The notes: generated by a model from the sequence alone, not told the origin. 64,000 bases of DNA from RUG695 sp050943135 (GCA_050943135.1 JBMNOP010000002.1:124001-188000), one strand, 5' to 3'. Positions 18,003 through 27,251 are shown, numbered from the stretch's first letter. Translations and numbers: made by a program.

Positions 18003-19059
18003 TACCGCTCTGTTGCGTCCTAAGAAGAGTGATCTGTTCTTTCAAAGATGCCATGTCTTTTTGGAGAGCGATGAATTCTTTGCGCATCTCGGGCAGTTTT
18101 GCCAGAGCGACCTGTTTTTTCATCTGTTCCTTCTCAGGGGTCGCTGGAATCCCGACAATCCGCGACCCGGGTGGCACGTCGATCATAACCCCGGCCATCG
18201 CGCCGATCACGGCACGATCACCGATTTTCAGGTGGTCGCGCACCCCAACACGCCCGGCCATCACCACATAGTCGCCGGTCACCGTACTTCCGGCGACTCC
18301 GGTATGCGCGCAGATGAGATTGTGTCGCCCGATTGAACAGTTGTGCCCGATCTGAACAAGGTTGTCAATTTTAGTTCCCTCACCGATAAACGTCGAGTCG
18401 TATGTGCCCCGATCGATCGTCGTACCGTTGCCGATATCGACATCATCTCCGAGAACGACATTCCCGAATTGAACCGAGAGAATATGCCTGCCGCTCGTCG
18501 AATCGTAACCGAACCCGTACGAACCGATCACCGCGCCGGCGTGGAGAATACAGCGGGCACCGATCGAGCAATTTTCGTAAACGGTAACATTCGGATAGAT
18601 CACCGTCTCGTCGCCGACAACCGTTCCGTCGAGAATCACGGTGTTGGGATAAATCGTACAGCGATTCCCGATGACCACCTGATTTCCGATATATGCACCC
18701 GGGCCGATCGCCGTCATTTCCCCTATCCTTGCACTTTCGGCGACGGAGGCTTGCGGGGAAATGCCGCTGATCATCTTTGTACGCGGAGGACGAAAAAAAG
18801 AAGCGATTGTGTTGAACGCCAAGGTAACATTTTCAACCTGAATCAGAGATTTCCCTTCGGCTTCGGAAAAGGAAAGAGGAACAACGGCGGCACCGGCATG
18901 TGATTTTTCGAGAAGACTTTTTGATTTTGGATCCTCCAGAAAGGTGATGGCATCTTCGCTTGCCAGGTGGACCGGCTGTGCCGATCGGATCACCTTGGTG
19001 CCTTCCCCCAAAATTCCCCCGTTTACCAAGCGAGCCAGTTCGAGAAGCGTTGCCTGCAT
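17986..19059 (-). CDS. lpxD: UDP-3-O-(3-hydroxyacyl)glucosamine N-acyltransferase
   Basis: Adds the second acyl chain in lipid A synthesis. The 357-aa protein has the N-terminal uridine-binding domain, then a long left-handed beta-helix of hexapeptide repeats (residues about 105-310, e.g. IGPGAYIG, CTIYPN, VIGSYGFGY), with catalytic-type His in QIGHNCSIG. A short helical C-terminus follows. ATG at 19059 with GGAAAGAAG upstream; the in-frame codon at 19074 is a TTG. Together with lpxI it shows that this organism builds lipid A. Confidence 0.95.
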   Translation of the reverse strand: MQATLLELARLVNGGILGEGTKVIRSAQPVHLASEDAITFLEDPKSKSLLEKSHAGAAVVPLSFSEAEGKSLIQVENVTLAFNTIASFFRPPRTKMISGISPQASVAESARIGEMTAIGPGAYIGNQVVIGNRCTIYPNTVILDGTVVGDETVIYPNVTVYENCSIGARCILHAGAVIGSYGFGYDSTSGRHILSVQFGNVVLGDDVDIGNGTTIDRGTYDSTFIGEGTKIDNLVQIGHNCSIGRHNLICAHTGVAGSTVTGDYVVMAGRVGVRDHLKIGDRAVIGAMAGVMIDVPPGSRIVGIPATPEKEQMKKQVALAKLPEMRKEFIALQKDMASLKEQITLLRTQQSGNDSSR

Positions 19060-19075
19060 CGTTCTTCTTTCCAAT

Positions 19076-19110
19076 AAAAAAACCGGTCATCCCATAGAGG
19101 AATAGACCGG
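19076..19110 (-). terminator. Intrinsic terminator after rplU
   Basis: The minus strand has CCGGTC (19110-19105) and GACCGG (19088-19083) arms followed directly by a run of seven T (19082-19076). It lies between the rplU stop (19144) and the lpxD start (19059). Confidence 0.8.
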
Positions 19111-19143
19111 CTTTCCATCCTTTTTGTGTCGGCAGAAAAAGGA

Positions 19144-19458
19144 TCAACCGGCAACAATTTCCTTGACTTTGACCTTGATGTACTTTTGACGGTGACCGAT
19201 CTTTTTACGGCTGTCCTTACGACGATAGAACCAACGAACCACGAGTTTGGGACCGGCGAATTTGCAAAGGACTTCGGCAACAACTTTGGCGCCCGGCACG
19301 GTAGGCTGACCGACTTTAACGCCATCTTCACCGCTTACGAGGAGAACTTGATCAAAGACAATTTCTTCGTTTGGCTGGACGTCACGAAGGTTCACATAGA
19401 GTTCGGTGTCGACCTCGGCCTTATACTGATGGCCGCCATCTTTGAAAATAGCATACAT
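19144..19458 (-). CDS. rplU: 50S ribosomal protein L21
   Basis: 104-aa ribosomal protein L21: MYAIFKDGGHQYK opening, VKVGQPTV in the middle and the basic IGHRQKY region near the end. The ATG at 19458 follows AGGAAGGG; an in-frame ATG at 19494 would add a non-conserved tail. The usual partner rpmA (L27) is not next to it; the gene is followed by a terminator and then lpxD. A 5-bp hairpin (19477-19492) abuts the ribosome-binding site in the leader and might serve autoregulation. Confidence 0.95.
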   Translation of the reverse strand: MYAIFKDGGHQYKAEVDTELYVNLRDVQPNEEIVFDQVLLVSGEDGVKVGQPTVPGAKVVAEVLCKFAGPKLVVRWFYRRKDSRKKIGHRQKYIKVKVKEIVAG

Positions 19459-19667
19459 GATGCAATAACCCTTCCTGTGCCTTTCGAGGCACACTACGTT
19501 AAAACTCTATGCGGAGGCGCGTTTTATTCCCGGGAAGCACTCGGCATCCGAACATTCCGCAAAACGAAGGACGGCCTGCGTATTTTAACACCGAGGTCGT
19601 CTACGGGACCCTTTTTGCCTTAACCTAATAACAAGGAAGGCCGAAGGGAACGGCAAATCTCGGGGTG

Positions 19668-19695
19668 ATTATCGCACGATCTATAAATTTTTCAA
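19668..19695 (-). promoter_or_regulatory. Putative promoter of rplU
   Basis: The minus strand has TTGAAA (19695-19690), a 16-base spacer and GATAAT (19673-19668), one mismatch each from consensus. The -35 box overlaps the stop codon of the RNase gene. The leader to the rplU ATG would be about 200 bases. Confidence 0.45.
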
Positions 19696-21269
19696 GGGGT
19701 GGTGGACACCGAATCGGGAAGCGCCTTAACGTTGACCAGGTTCCCCATCTTGTTGAAACACTCGATTTTGAGGTGTTCCGGCCACGCGACGGGATCACCT
19801 CTCAGGACAATCTCGATCCCAGTTTCTTCCTCGAGCTGTGCAAGGAGGAGACGCTTTTTGTTGTTGAGATATTCCGAAACCTCATCGGCCACGTTGATTC
19901 GAACCTGAACGATTTCGGAGTTTTGGCAGATGAGCGACAGATCACGCATCACGTCGATCGCCATGCTTTCGACCGATTTGACGACGCCGCCGCCGTGACA
20001 GCAAGGGCAGTCGCGGTAGATGCTTCGCTTAACTCCCGGGCGGATTCTTTGGCGCGTCATTTCGATAAGCCCGAAAGGACTGGTGCGGAGAATTTTCGTC
20101 TTGGCGCGGTCCCGCTTGAGCGAGTCACGCAGCGTCCGTTCAACGGCGCGCTGATGTTGTTCGGAATCCATATCGATGAAATCGTTCACGATTACCCCAC
20201 CGAGATCTCGCAGTCGAATCTGCCGTGCGATCTCTTTGGCGGCGCGCAAATTCATTTGGAACGCGTTTTCTTCGGCCGACTCGTTCGTACGGAACGAGCC
20301 GCTGTTGACATCAATGGCAACCAGCGCTTCGGTCTGATCGATCACAATCGAACCACCATCTTTCAGGGGAACCCGGCGCTGATGAATTTGAGCGATCGCA
20401 TCTTCGAGATTGTAACGGAGGAACAGTGGTTCTTTCTGGTCATAATACTCGAGGCGGTCGACATATCGAGGCATGGCCGATTCGAGGAAATCCTTCACAC
20501 GGTCGTAGGCGTCTTTTTCGTCGATCACGATCTTGTCGATATCGACTGTCGCCATATCGCGGATCGTGCGAATGATCATGTCGCTTTCTCTGTAAATTTC
20601 GATCGGTGCAGGGAGTGTTTTAATACGCTTGACGATGACTTTCCAGAGTCGCATCAGATAAGCCATGTCCTGAGCTAACTCTTTGCGCGTACGGTCGGCT
20701 CCGGCGGTTCGGACGATAAACCCGAGTCCCTTAGGAGGATTGAGTTCGTTCATGATTTTCCGGAGTCTCTGACGCGTGGCTTCATCTTCAATTTTACGCG
20801 AAACGCCGACGTGCTTGAGCGAGGGCATCAGAACCAGATAGCGCCCCGAGATGCTGATATAGGTAGAGAGTGTCGGCCCCTTGGTACCAATCCCCTCTTT
20901 GATAACCATCACGAGGACTTCGTCACCCCGACGAAAGACGTCCTGGATCAGAGGTTTGACCCGAGGCCGACCGGAATTTCGCTCGGAACTGGAATGGTCG
21001 TCAGACGAAGGGTCGTAGTGGGGATCCTGACGGAAATAGTGTGGCTCGACGTCGCTAATGTGCAGAAAACCGTTTCGGCCGATCCCAAAATCGACAAACG
21101 CCGCCTGGATACTCGGCTCGATATTGACAATCGTTCCCTTGTAAATATTGCCGACGTAATTATCGTTTGCCGTTCGTTCGATGTAGAGTTCTTCCAGTAC
21201 GTTATCTTCAACGACGGCGATCCGACATTCTTCTGCCTGCCGGACATTCATCAGCATTTGTTGGCTCAT
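19692..21269 (-). CDS. rng: Ribonuclease E/G family protein
   Basis: Endoribonuclease for rRNA and mRNA processing. The 525-aa protein has an S1 domain near residues 35-125 (NIYKGTIVNIEPSIQAAFVDFG), RNase H-like and DNase I-like regions with the catalytic aspartate motif VAIDVNSG (about residue 300), and a CPCCHGGG zinc-link near residue 405. It lacks the long C-terminal scaffold of RNase E, so it is RNase G-sized. It lies directly upstream of rplU, a common bacterial arrangement. Confidence 0.93.
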   Translation of the reverse strand: MSQQMLMNVRQAEECRIAVVEDNVLEELYIERTANDNYVGNIYKGTIVNIEPSIQAAFVDFGIGRNGFLHISDVEPHYFRQDPHYDPSSDDHSSSERNSGRPRVKPLIQDVFRRGDEVLVMVIKEGIGTKGPTLSTYISISGRYLVLMPSLKHVGVSRKIEDEATRQRLRKIMNELNPPKGLGFIVRTAGADRTRKELAQDMAYLMRLWKVIVKRIKTLPAPIEIYRESDMIIRTIRDMATVDIDKIVIDEKDAYDRVKDFLESAMPRYVDRLEYYDQKEPLFLRYNLEDAIAQIHQRRVPLKDGGSIVIDQTEALVAIDVNSGSFRTNESAEENAFQMNLRAAKEIARQIRLRDLGGVIVNDFIDMDSEQHQRAVERTLRDSLKRDRAKTKILRTSPFGLIEMTRQRIRPGVKRSIYRDCPCCHGGGVVKSVESMAIDVMRDLSLICQNSEIVQVRINVADEVSEYLNNKKRLLLAQLEEETGIEIVLRGDPVAWPEHLKIECFNKMGNLVNVKALPDSVSTTP

Positions 21270-21308
21270 TGTGTGTATCTCTTTTCTAAATGGTATTGGG
21301 AAAGCAGC

Positions 21309-21932
21309 TCAGGCCAGAGAAGTTTCTTTACGGCAGGGAAAAACGGTTCTAAAGAGGAGGTCGTCCAGTCCAAGATAACAGAGGTACTCGCGTACCCCAG
21401 CCTCCGGCCCGCTTTGGGCGGCCAGTCGGATGATCAAACTGTCACCGCTTCTTTCCATCGAGAGGAGAGGTGGTTTCAGGTCAACAACTTTTCCGTTGCT
21501 CTTTTCTACCTCTACGCTCTGCGCGGTACGAAGAACCTCAAGGCGGCTTTCCCAATCCCGGGAAAGATCGGAGGGGATCGGAATCTCGTAAAGAAACGAT
21601 TTCGCCGCCGACTTTTTCCCCCCTTCGGGGAGAATTTCCGCAGCGTGAAAGTGAAGTCCTTCGACCGTAACCGCATTCAGGTGCTCAAGGATTTCTTCCA
21701 CCGAGAATTCCGCGTCGAGAAGAACCTCCATCACTTCGTCATCGCTTGCCATCCCTAAAGCCAAAGCCGAGACATAGCTCACCTTCTGCTTCGGATGAAA
21801 TCCCTCGCTCATTGCGATGGGAAGACCGCTACGACGGAAAAGACGCTCCATCGTGTTCAAAAGATCTCGATGACCGATAAAACGGAGTGCTCCCTTTTTG
21901 CTGAACCTCAAACGGACTCGTTCACTCGCCAT
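21309..21932 (-). CDS. DUF2344 (TIGR03936) protein, stand-alone
   Basis: 207 aa with the opening MASERVRLRFSKKGALRFIGHRDL and the SEGFHPKQK segment of the DUF2344/TIGR03936 family. That domain is often fused to a B12-binding radical SAM protein; here it stands alone just upstream of the RNase E/G gene, a known association whose role is not established. The ATG at 21932 with AGGA upstream is preferred to one at 22085 that would add a non-conserved tail of about 50 residues. Confidence 0.82.
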   Translation of the reverse strand: MASERVRLRFSKKGALRFIGHRDLLNTMERLFRRSGLPIAMSEGFHPKQKVSYVSALALGMASDDEVMEVLLDAEFSVEEILEHLNAVTVEGLHFHAAEILPEGGKKSAAKSFLYEIPIPSDLSRDWESRLEVLRTAQSVEVEKSNGKVVDLKPPLLSMERSGDSLIIRLAAQSGPEAGVREYLCYLGLDDLLFRTVFPCRKETSLA

Positions 21933-22093
21933 CTGCTGTTTTCCTGGTGGTGTCCGAAACCCGTTTATTTTCGCACACCGGGAAGAAGGTATGTAATGTT
22001 CCGAAAAACCGGCGCTCCCCGTTTCAACCTTAAGATCTGTTTTCCCGACTTCTCGGGGTAGGGTTAACTGGTTGGTGGAACCCAATTTTGTAA

Positions 22094-23857
22094 TTAAGTT
22101 TCGAGGTCGAAGGCTTCACCGGCGTATTTCTGCATCTCGGCTTTCAGAAAATTCCTGACATCGCGAGCTGTTTCCATACGCATGGCGGCTTCGGCAACAC
22201 GACAGCATTCGGTGATCGAGACCTTGCGACACAGAGCTTTGATCTCGGGGATTGTCTGCGGCGAAACACTGAAATCGCGGAGCCCGAGCCCCAAGAGAAG
22301 CATCGTGTAGATCGGATTGCTCCCCATCTGGCCGCAAAGCGAGACCGGTTTCGCATACATATTCGGCACGCGGATCGCCTCACGCAGAAGCCTCAACACC
22401 GCTGGATCTTCATTGTTGTAGAGACGCCCGACCCCTTCGTTGCTTCGATCCACTGCCAAAGTATACTGGACCAAATCGTTTGTTCCGATACTGAAAAAGG
22501 CCACTTCACGCACGAATGTGTCGAGCATAATGACCGTTGCGGGAACCTCGACCATCATTCCGACCGGAATGGATTCGTCGAATGGGATCCCGGCTTCGTA
22601 GAGCTCTTCGCAGACATCGGAGAAGATCATACGGGCCTGACGATACTCGAGGATCGTTGAAATGAGGGGGAACATCACCCTGACCTTCCCGTAGGCACTG
22701 GCCCTGAGGATCGCACGAAGCTGTTTACGGAACATCTGGGTGTTTCGCAGCGAAAGTCGAATGCTCCGGACCCCCATAAAGGGGTTACGCTCGATCTGAC
22801 GGGACATCATCAAATCGGGAAGTTTATCTGCCCCCAAATCGAAGGTTCGGATCGTGGTCACCTTCCCCTCCATGGCCTCGACCACCTGTTTATAGGCTTC
22901 GAAGTGAGTGTCTTCGGAGGGAAGATCTGACGGAGAAGCAGCCAAATAAAGGAACTCGGTTCGATAAAGACCAATCCCCTTGGCTCCCTTTTCGAGGCAA
23001 ATCCTCGCTTCGTAGGGGAACTCGATATTTCCGTAGACAGAAACTTCCACCCCATCGGTCGTTACGGCCGGCTTGTCGGTCTCGGTCGAGTACTGCTGTA
23101 AAATCGTTTTATTACGGCGGATCTGGTCTTCGTAACTCTGAATCGTAGCTTCGTCGGGATCCAGAATGACAACACCCTTTTTGCCGTCAACAATGGCAAT
23201 GTCACCGTCATCGATTTCGTCGAGGAAAGAGCCGACTCCCAAAACAGCCGGAATTTGAAGGGCCGAGGCGACAATCGCAGTATGACTCCCCTGCCCTCCG
23301 GTTTCGGTGACGAAAGCCAAAATGCTGCCACGATCCATCGTACAGGTTTCGCTCGGCGTGAGATTATTTGCCGCGATAATGACCGGATGCCCCATGCTGA
23401 CAATATTTTCGCGACGGATTCCCATCAGTCGACGGAGCAAACGCTTTTGAATGTCGTATATGTCGTTTGCCCGTTCCGAAATGCCAACGTCTCCCGAAAT
23501 GCTTTTCAAACGGTCGGCGTGACGGTCAAAGACACTGGTTACCGCGTACTCGGGAGTGTAGTGATCGACCTTGACATGATTGACAAGCTCTTCCCTCAGC
23601 TTCTTGTCGGAGATAATTTGCAGATGAGCCCCGAAGATGTGACCGTATTCCACTCCCAGTTCTTTGGAGACGGAATCACGGTCAGATTCGATTTGCGCTG
23701 CTGTTTCTTGGATGGCCTCTTCAAGGCGACGAACTTCCCGAACGATATCGTTTTTCCTGACGAAGCGACGCTGGACACGGGCCCGCCCGTTGTCAAGTGC
23801 CATCACCTGACCGATGGCAATTCCCGAGGATACTCCGAATCCCTGATAGATTTTCAT
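22094..23857 (-). CDS. ptsI: Phosphoenolpyruvate-protein phosphotransferase (PTS enzyme I)
   Basis: First kinase of the PTS: takes phosphate from PEP and passes it to HPr. 587 aa, normal length. The N-terminal HPr-binding domain is followed by the phosphohistidine motif GGQGSHTAI (about residue 190), then the PEP-binding TIM barrel with GIGLYRTEFLY, FDLGADK and the active-site Cys in SLCGQMG (about residue 500). The ATG at 23857 opens MKIYQGFGVSSGIAIG and follows the ptsH stop by 7 bases. Upstream in-frame ATGs fall inside ptsH. Confidence 0.95.
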   Translation of the reverse strand: MKIYQGFGVSSGIAIGQVMALDNGRARVQRRFVRKNDIVREVRRLEEAIQETAAQIESDRDSVSKELGVEYGHIFGAHLQIISDKKLREELVNHVKVDHYTPEYAVTSVFDRHADRLKSISGDVGISERANDIYDIQKRLLRRLMGIRRENIVSMGHPVIIAANNLTPSETCTMDRGSILAFVTETGGQGSHTAIVASALQIPAVLGVGSFLDEIDDGDIAIVDGKKGVVILDPDEATIQSYEDQIRRNKTILQQYSTETDKPAVTTDGVEVSVYGNIEFPYEARICLEKGAKGIGLYRTEFLYLAASPSDLPSEDTHFEAYKQVVEAMEGKVTTIRTFDLGADKLPDLMMSRQIERNPFMGVRSIRLSLRNTQMFRKQLRAILRASAYGKVRVMFPLISTILEYRQARMIFSDVCEELYEAGIPFDESIPVGMMVEVPATVIMLDTFVREVAFFSIGTNDLVQYTLAVDRSNEGVGRLYNNEDPAVLRLLREAIRVPNMYAKPVSLCGQMGSNPIYTMLLLGLGLRDFSVSPQTIPEIKALCRKVSITECCRVAEAAMRMETARDVRNFLKAEMQKYAGEAFDLET

Positions 23858-23864
23858 TTTGGGG

Positions 23865-24173
23865 TTAATTCTCCGCCGAAAATTCATCTTCACCGAACTT
23901 CGTTTCAAAAAGTTTCGTGAAGCGATCGGCAATCTCAGAGGAATTAGGGCCGTCAACCTTCAGGGTCAAAACCGTGCCGCAGGGAGCCATCATCGAGAGC
24001 AAATCGAGCATACTCTTGCAGTCGGCGACATAAGAACCATTTCTCAAGGAGACGGTATCATCATATTCTGAAGAAATTTGACATATTTTGGAAGCAACAC
24101 GGAGATGAAACCCCGCCTTGTTGAGAACGGTTAGGTTCCGTGTTGCCTTGCCCATGGAGAGTGAGTTGCTCAT
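23865..24173 (-). CDS. ptsH: Phosphocarrier protein HPr
   Basis: Relays phosphate from enzyme I to EIIA proteins. 102 aa, slightly longer than the usual 85-90. The phosphohistidine (His23 here) sits in KAGFHLRVA, where most HPr proteins have GLHARPA. Ser54 in KSMLDLLSM corresponds to the regulatory Ser46. The gene overlaps ptsN by 4 bases (ATGA). With no EIIB or EIIC in the neighbourhood, it likely serves a regulatory (PTS-Ntr-like) chain. Confidence 0.9.
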   Translation of the reverse strand: MSNSLSMGKATRNLTVLNKAGFHLRVASKICQISSEYDDTVSLRNGSYVADCKSMLDLLSMMAPCGTVLTLKVDGPNSSEIADRFTKLFETKFGEDEFSAEN

Positions 24174-24646
24174 TTTCCGTAGCTGTTATTATCCGCTTCT
24201 TCCAAAAGCTGAAGAATGTCTTCTTTAGTGCGGGATTGTTTCAAAAACTTGCAAAACGACTCATCTTTGAGTTTCAAGGTGATGTGTTCAAGAGCCCGCA
24301 GGTGTTCGCTCGGGCAATCGGACGGAGAGATCAGCAGGAAAAACAGGTTGACTTTTTCACAGTCGAGGCTGCAAAAATCGATCCCTTCAGGACTGATGGC
24401 CACCGTGCCGACCAGTTTGTTGACGCTGGGGTGTTTGGTATGGGGAACGGCAATCCCATGCCCGATACCTGTAGAACCCAACTCTTCCCGTCGCATGATC
24501 GCCTTGACGATGCCCTCATATTCCGATTCCGGAATCTCGCCGGCATCCTGAATCGACTTAACCATTTCGCGGATGACGCCTTTTTTATCCGTCGCTTCGA
24601 TATGCGTACGAATAGAATCTACCAGAATAAAATCGGAAAATTTCAT
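24170..24646 (-). CDS. ptsN: PTS EIIA component, PtsN-like
   Basis: A fructose/nitrogen-type EIIA domain of 158 aa with the phosphohistidine in GIGHGIAVPHTKH (about residue 70). The size and the gene order hpf - ptsN - ptsH - ptsI match the regulatory PTS-Ntr branch rather than sugar transport. It probably senses PEP or nitrogen state by phosphorylation. Start: ATG at 24646, with AGGAGT a few bases upstream. Confidence 0.88.
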   Translation of the reverse strand: MKFSDFILVDSIRTHIEATDKKGVIREMVKSIQDAGEIPESEYEGIVKAIMRREELGSTGIGHGIAVPHTKHPSVNKLVGTVAISPEGIDFCSLDCEKVNLFFLLISPSDCPSEHLRALEHITLKLKDESFCKFLKQSRTKEDILQLLEEADNNSYGK

Positions 24647-24740
24647 AAAAAACTCCTGAAACTTAAACTAAATCGTTCCTCCGGCGCCTTGAGCCGGAAC
24701 AGATGATGTTGAGGGTTGCCTAAATCAAACAAAATCTTTT

Positions 24741-25037
24741 TCAGCGGTGGTCGGTCAGCTTCTCCTTGAATTTTTTCATCTGTTGCTGGATCTTGTCGAC
24801 GATCTGATCGATGCATCCGTACAACTCACTCGAAGAATAGGAAGCCTGGAAATCCCTCTTGAACTCCGTCGTCACGATGATGTCGACAGCCGGAGTGTCA
24901 GGTTTTTCCAGCTCGACGGTGACGTCGATTCGGCTGACTCGCTCAACGAACCTACTCAGTTTCTCGACTTTATCAATGATTTTCTGCTTGGCGGCATCCG
25001 AAAGATCGCCATGGCGGGTAGAAATGTTGATTTGCAT
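24741..25037 (-). CDS. hpf: Short ribosome hibernation promoting factor
   Basis: 98-aa member of the HPF/YfiA (RaiA) family, which binds the 30S decoding region and stores ribosomes in slow growth. It has the opening MQINISTRH, LSRFVERVSRIDVTVEL in the middle and a basic C-terminal helix (QMKKFKEKL). The long-form C-terminal dimerisation domain is absent. The ribosome-binding site GGAGG lies just upstream. It is the first gene of the PTS-Ntr-like operon, as in proteobacteria. Confidence 0.9.
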   Translation of the reverse strand: MQINISTRHGDLSDAAKQKIIDKVEKLSRFVERVSRIDVTVELEKPDTPAVDIIVTTEFKRDFQASYSSSELYGCIDQIVDKIQQQMKKFKEKLTDHR

Positions 25038-25096
25038 AGCCGTCTCCTCCTGAACTTTGAAGTGAGAAATCGATGAAAACGAACTCCCTGTGCGAT

Positions 25097-25125
25097 AGTA
25101 TAGTCGAAGAAGGCGAGAAATACCA
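25097..25125 (-). promoter_or_regulatory. Putative promoter of the hpf - ptsN - ptsH - ptsI operon
   Basis: The minus strand has TATACT (25102-25097), one mismatch from consensus, with a poor -35 (TGGTAT) 17 bases upstream. The start would be about 52 bases before hpf. Confidence 0.35.
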
Positions 25126-25156
25126 TACTAGAGAACGGGGATATTTCTAAAAATTT

Positions 25157-26038
25157 TTATCTCGAATAAAACACCTCGGCTTCCAGTCCTGTCCCATCTT
25201 TAATCCTTTCGGCGATCTCGTCCATCTCTTCGTTTCGGAGCGCCGAAACATCGGAATCAACCGGAGGACGAGCCACGGTGTAAAGCTGAAGCCCCGCGAT
25301 TTTCCCCCCTTTTGCATTGAGTCGACGGAGCGTTTCGATGTAAGAAGTTATCTCGGCCTCTGAGGGAGACGTCCCCTCAAAGCGCAGAAACATCGTCTGA
25401 ATCTTGATCGGCCAATGCGCGGCGGCAAAGGCGATATTTTGCAGAATCGTCTCATAGGGAACCGACGAACGGTTCATCCGGTGATAGATTTCCCGGGTGC
25501 CGCCATCGAGTTTTGTCCAGATTTCTCCGTGATTTGAGGCAAGAATGTCGCAACCTTCTATCGTTCGGGGAGAGCGGAGCGTTGTGGCATTGGTGATAAG
25601 CACCATTTTAACGGATTTTTGCACCAGTTCGTCACGCAAACGCTGAACAAGGCGAACGGCGTCGGAAAACTGCGGAGAAAGGGTTGGTTCCCCGTCACCG
25701 CTGAACGCGAAATTGCTCAAGGCTCTCTTTTCCGGCGGCGTCTTTCGAAAATTGTCTTCCAAAAAGAGTTCACCGGAAGAGATGATCGGCACGGTTTGCC
25801 GGATTTCCGCCTCGAGTTTCTCCAAATCGATCTCGACCGGAAGTTTCGGCAGTGGTTCGCCTAGGGAGTGACGCTCCGACTGAACCTGGCAGTAGACGCA
25901 GGCAAAATTGCATCGCTTTGAAGGACTGAGGTTGATTCCGATCGAAATCCCGCCCGAACGCCGACTCACCACGGGGTAGACGATCTTTTGCCGACGATAG
26001 AAAGATGGGTGATTTTGGGTGGGGTAGAGCTGAGTCAT
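25157..26038 (-). CDS. Radical SAM protein (COG0731-like)
   Basis: 293 aa. The cluster-binding CxxxCxxC is in KRCNFACVYCQ near residue 42-49. GDGEPTLSP and ITNATTLRSP follow the usual radical SAM barrel strands, and LDGGTREIYHRMNR resembles the Tyw1/COG0731 group of Fe-S oxidoreductases. The substrate is unknown. The gene stands alone between ilvC and hpf. Confidence 0.83.
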   Translation of the reverse strand: MTQLYPTQNHPSFYRRQKIVYPVVSRRSGGISIGINLSPSKRCNFACVYCQVQSERHSLGEPLPKLPVEIDLEKLEAEIRQTVPIISSGELFLEDNFRKTPPEKRALSNFAFSGDGEPTLSPQFSDAVRLVQRLRDELVQKSVKMVLITNATTLRSPRTIEGCDILASNHGEIWTKLDGGTREIYHRMNRSSVPYETILQNIAFAAAHWPIKIQTMFLRFEGTSPSEAEITSYIETLRRLNAKGGKIAGLQLYTVARPPVDSDVSALRNEEMDEIAERIKDGTGLEAEVFYSR

Positions 26039-26094
26039 TTTGTTCCGGAAATCGAACCTCGTAACCGGCTGGGAGATAAAAGGATCTAATGAGG

Positions 26095-26122
26095 GAAGCG
26101 GCCTAGAAAACTGGGCCGCTTC
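26095..26122 (-). terminator. Strong hairpin after ilvC, probable terminator
   Basis: Nine-base perfect arms (26095-26103 and 26114-26122, GAAGCGGCC / GGCCGCTTC) around a 10-base loop lie 27 bases past the ilvC stop. The T-tract after it on the minus strand is weak. Confidence 0.5.
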
Positions 26123-26148
26123 ATCTTGGACGAACCTAAGGGAAAACC

Positions 26149-27153
26149 CTAGAACTCTTTTTCGTCGATCCAGCTCATCATCTTTCGGAGTTTTTTACCG
26201 GTCTGTTCGAGAAGCGAATCATGCTGCATCGCACGGAGGCGCTTGAACATCGGGGCCTTAACCTTGTTTTCAAGGAGCCATTCTTTCGCGAAACGGCCGT
26301 CCTGAATTTCGTCAAGGATCTTGCGCATTTCTTTCTTGGACTCTTCGTTGATCACGCGCGGGCCACGGGTGTAATCGCCGTATTCGGCGGTATTCGAGAC
26401 GCTATAGCGCATATAGTTGAGACCGCCCTCATAAAAGAGGTCAACGATCAATTTTACTTCGTGCATACATTCGAAGTAAGCCATTTCTGGCTGATAGCCG
26501 GCATCGACCAGAGTCTGAAAACCAGCAGAAATCAGAGCCGAAAGACCACCGCACAGAACGGCCTGTTCACCAAAGAGGTCGGTTTCGGTTTCTTCTTTGA
26601 AGGTCGTTTCGATCACGCCGCCACGTGTCCCGCCGATCCCCTTGGCATAGGCAAGACCGATGGCTTTTTCACGATCACCGGCACCGGGGCCCAGAGCGAT
26701 CAGGCACGGGACACCACCTCCTTTCTTGTACTCGGAACGAACGAGGTGACCGGGACCTTTCGGAGCGATCATGATGGCCGAGCACCCTTTCGGAATGTCG
26801 AACTGTCCGTAGTAAACGTTAAACCCATGGGTCGCCAAAAGGATGTTGCCCGGAACGAGGTTCGGACGAATCTGGGTTTCGAAAATACCGGCCTGAAGCT
26901 CATCCGGTAGGGTCAGAACAATGATGTCGCCTTGCCGGACGGCCTCTTCAGTCGTGAGCGGTTTGAAACCGGCTTCGACAGCAAGGCGATAATTGTCAGT
27001 ATCTTCGAGCTCGCCGATGACGACGTTGCAACCACTGTCGCGAAGGTTCTGAGCGTGTGCATGTCCCTGAGAACCGTAGCCGAGGATTGCGATCGTTTTG
27101 TCTTTCAGCGCAGAAAGGTCAGCGTCCTTTTCGTAGTAAATAGTCGCAGCCAT
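26149..27153 (-). CDS. ilvC: Ketol-acid reductoisomerase
   Basis: NADPH-dependent second step of branched-chain amino-acid synthesis. At 334 aa it is the short class I form. The dinucleotide fold reads LGYGSQGHAHAQNL, and the knotted C-terminal domain has the metal-binding region (LFGEQAVLCGG) and EESKKEMRKIL. It is preceded on the same strand by the acetolactate synthase small subunit, 98 bases away, with a small hairpin (CCGCG/CGCGG) in between. Confidence 0.96.
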   Translation of the reverse strand: MAATIYYEKDADLSALKDKTIAILGYGSQGHAHAQNLRDSGCNVVIGELEDTDNYRLAVEAGFKPLTTEEAVRQGDIIVLTLPDELQAGIFETQIRPNLVPGNILLATHGFNVYYGQFDIPKGCSAIMIAPKGPGHLVRSEYKKGGGVPCLIALGPGAGDREKAIGLAYAKGIGGTRGGVIETTFKEETETDLFGEQAVLCGGLSALISAGFQTLVDAGYQPEMAYFECMHEVKLIVDLFYEGGLNYMRYSVSNTAEYGDYTRGPRVINEESKKEMRKILDEIQDGRFAKEWLLENKVKAPMFKRLRAMQHDSLLEQTGKKLRKMMSWIDEKEF

Positions 27154-27251
27154 TACAAAACTCCTAAACTCTAAAAATGTTTACAGTTGATGTCGTAAGA
27201 ACTTCGGTAATCACTTCAACAACCGCGGAAAACGCGGAAATCTTATTGGCG

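Noticed and set aside
19665..20678. Plus-strand 337-codon frame opposite the RNase E/G gene
   Set aside because: Antisense shadow of a conserved gene with all catalytic motifs on the other strand.
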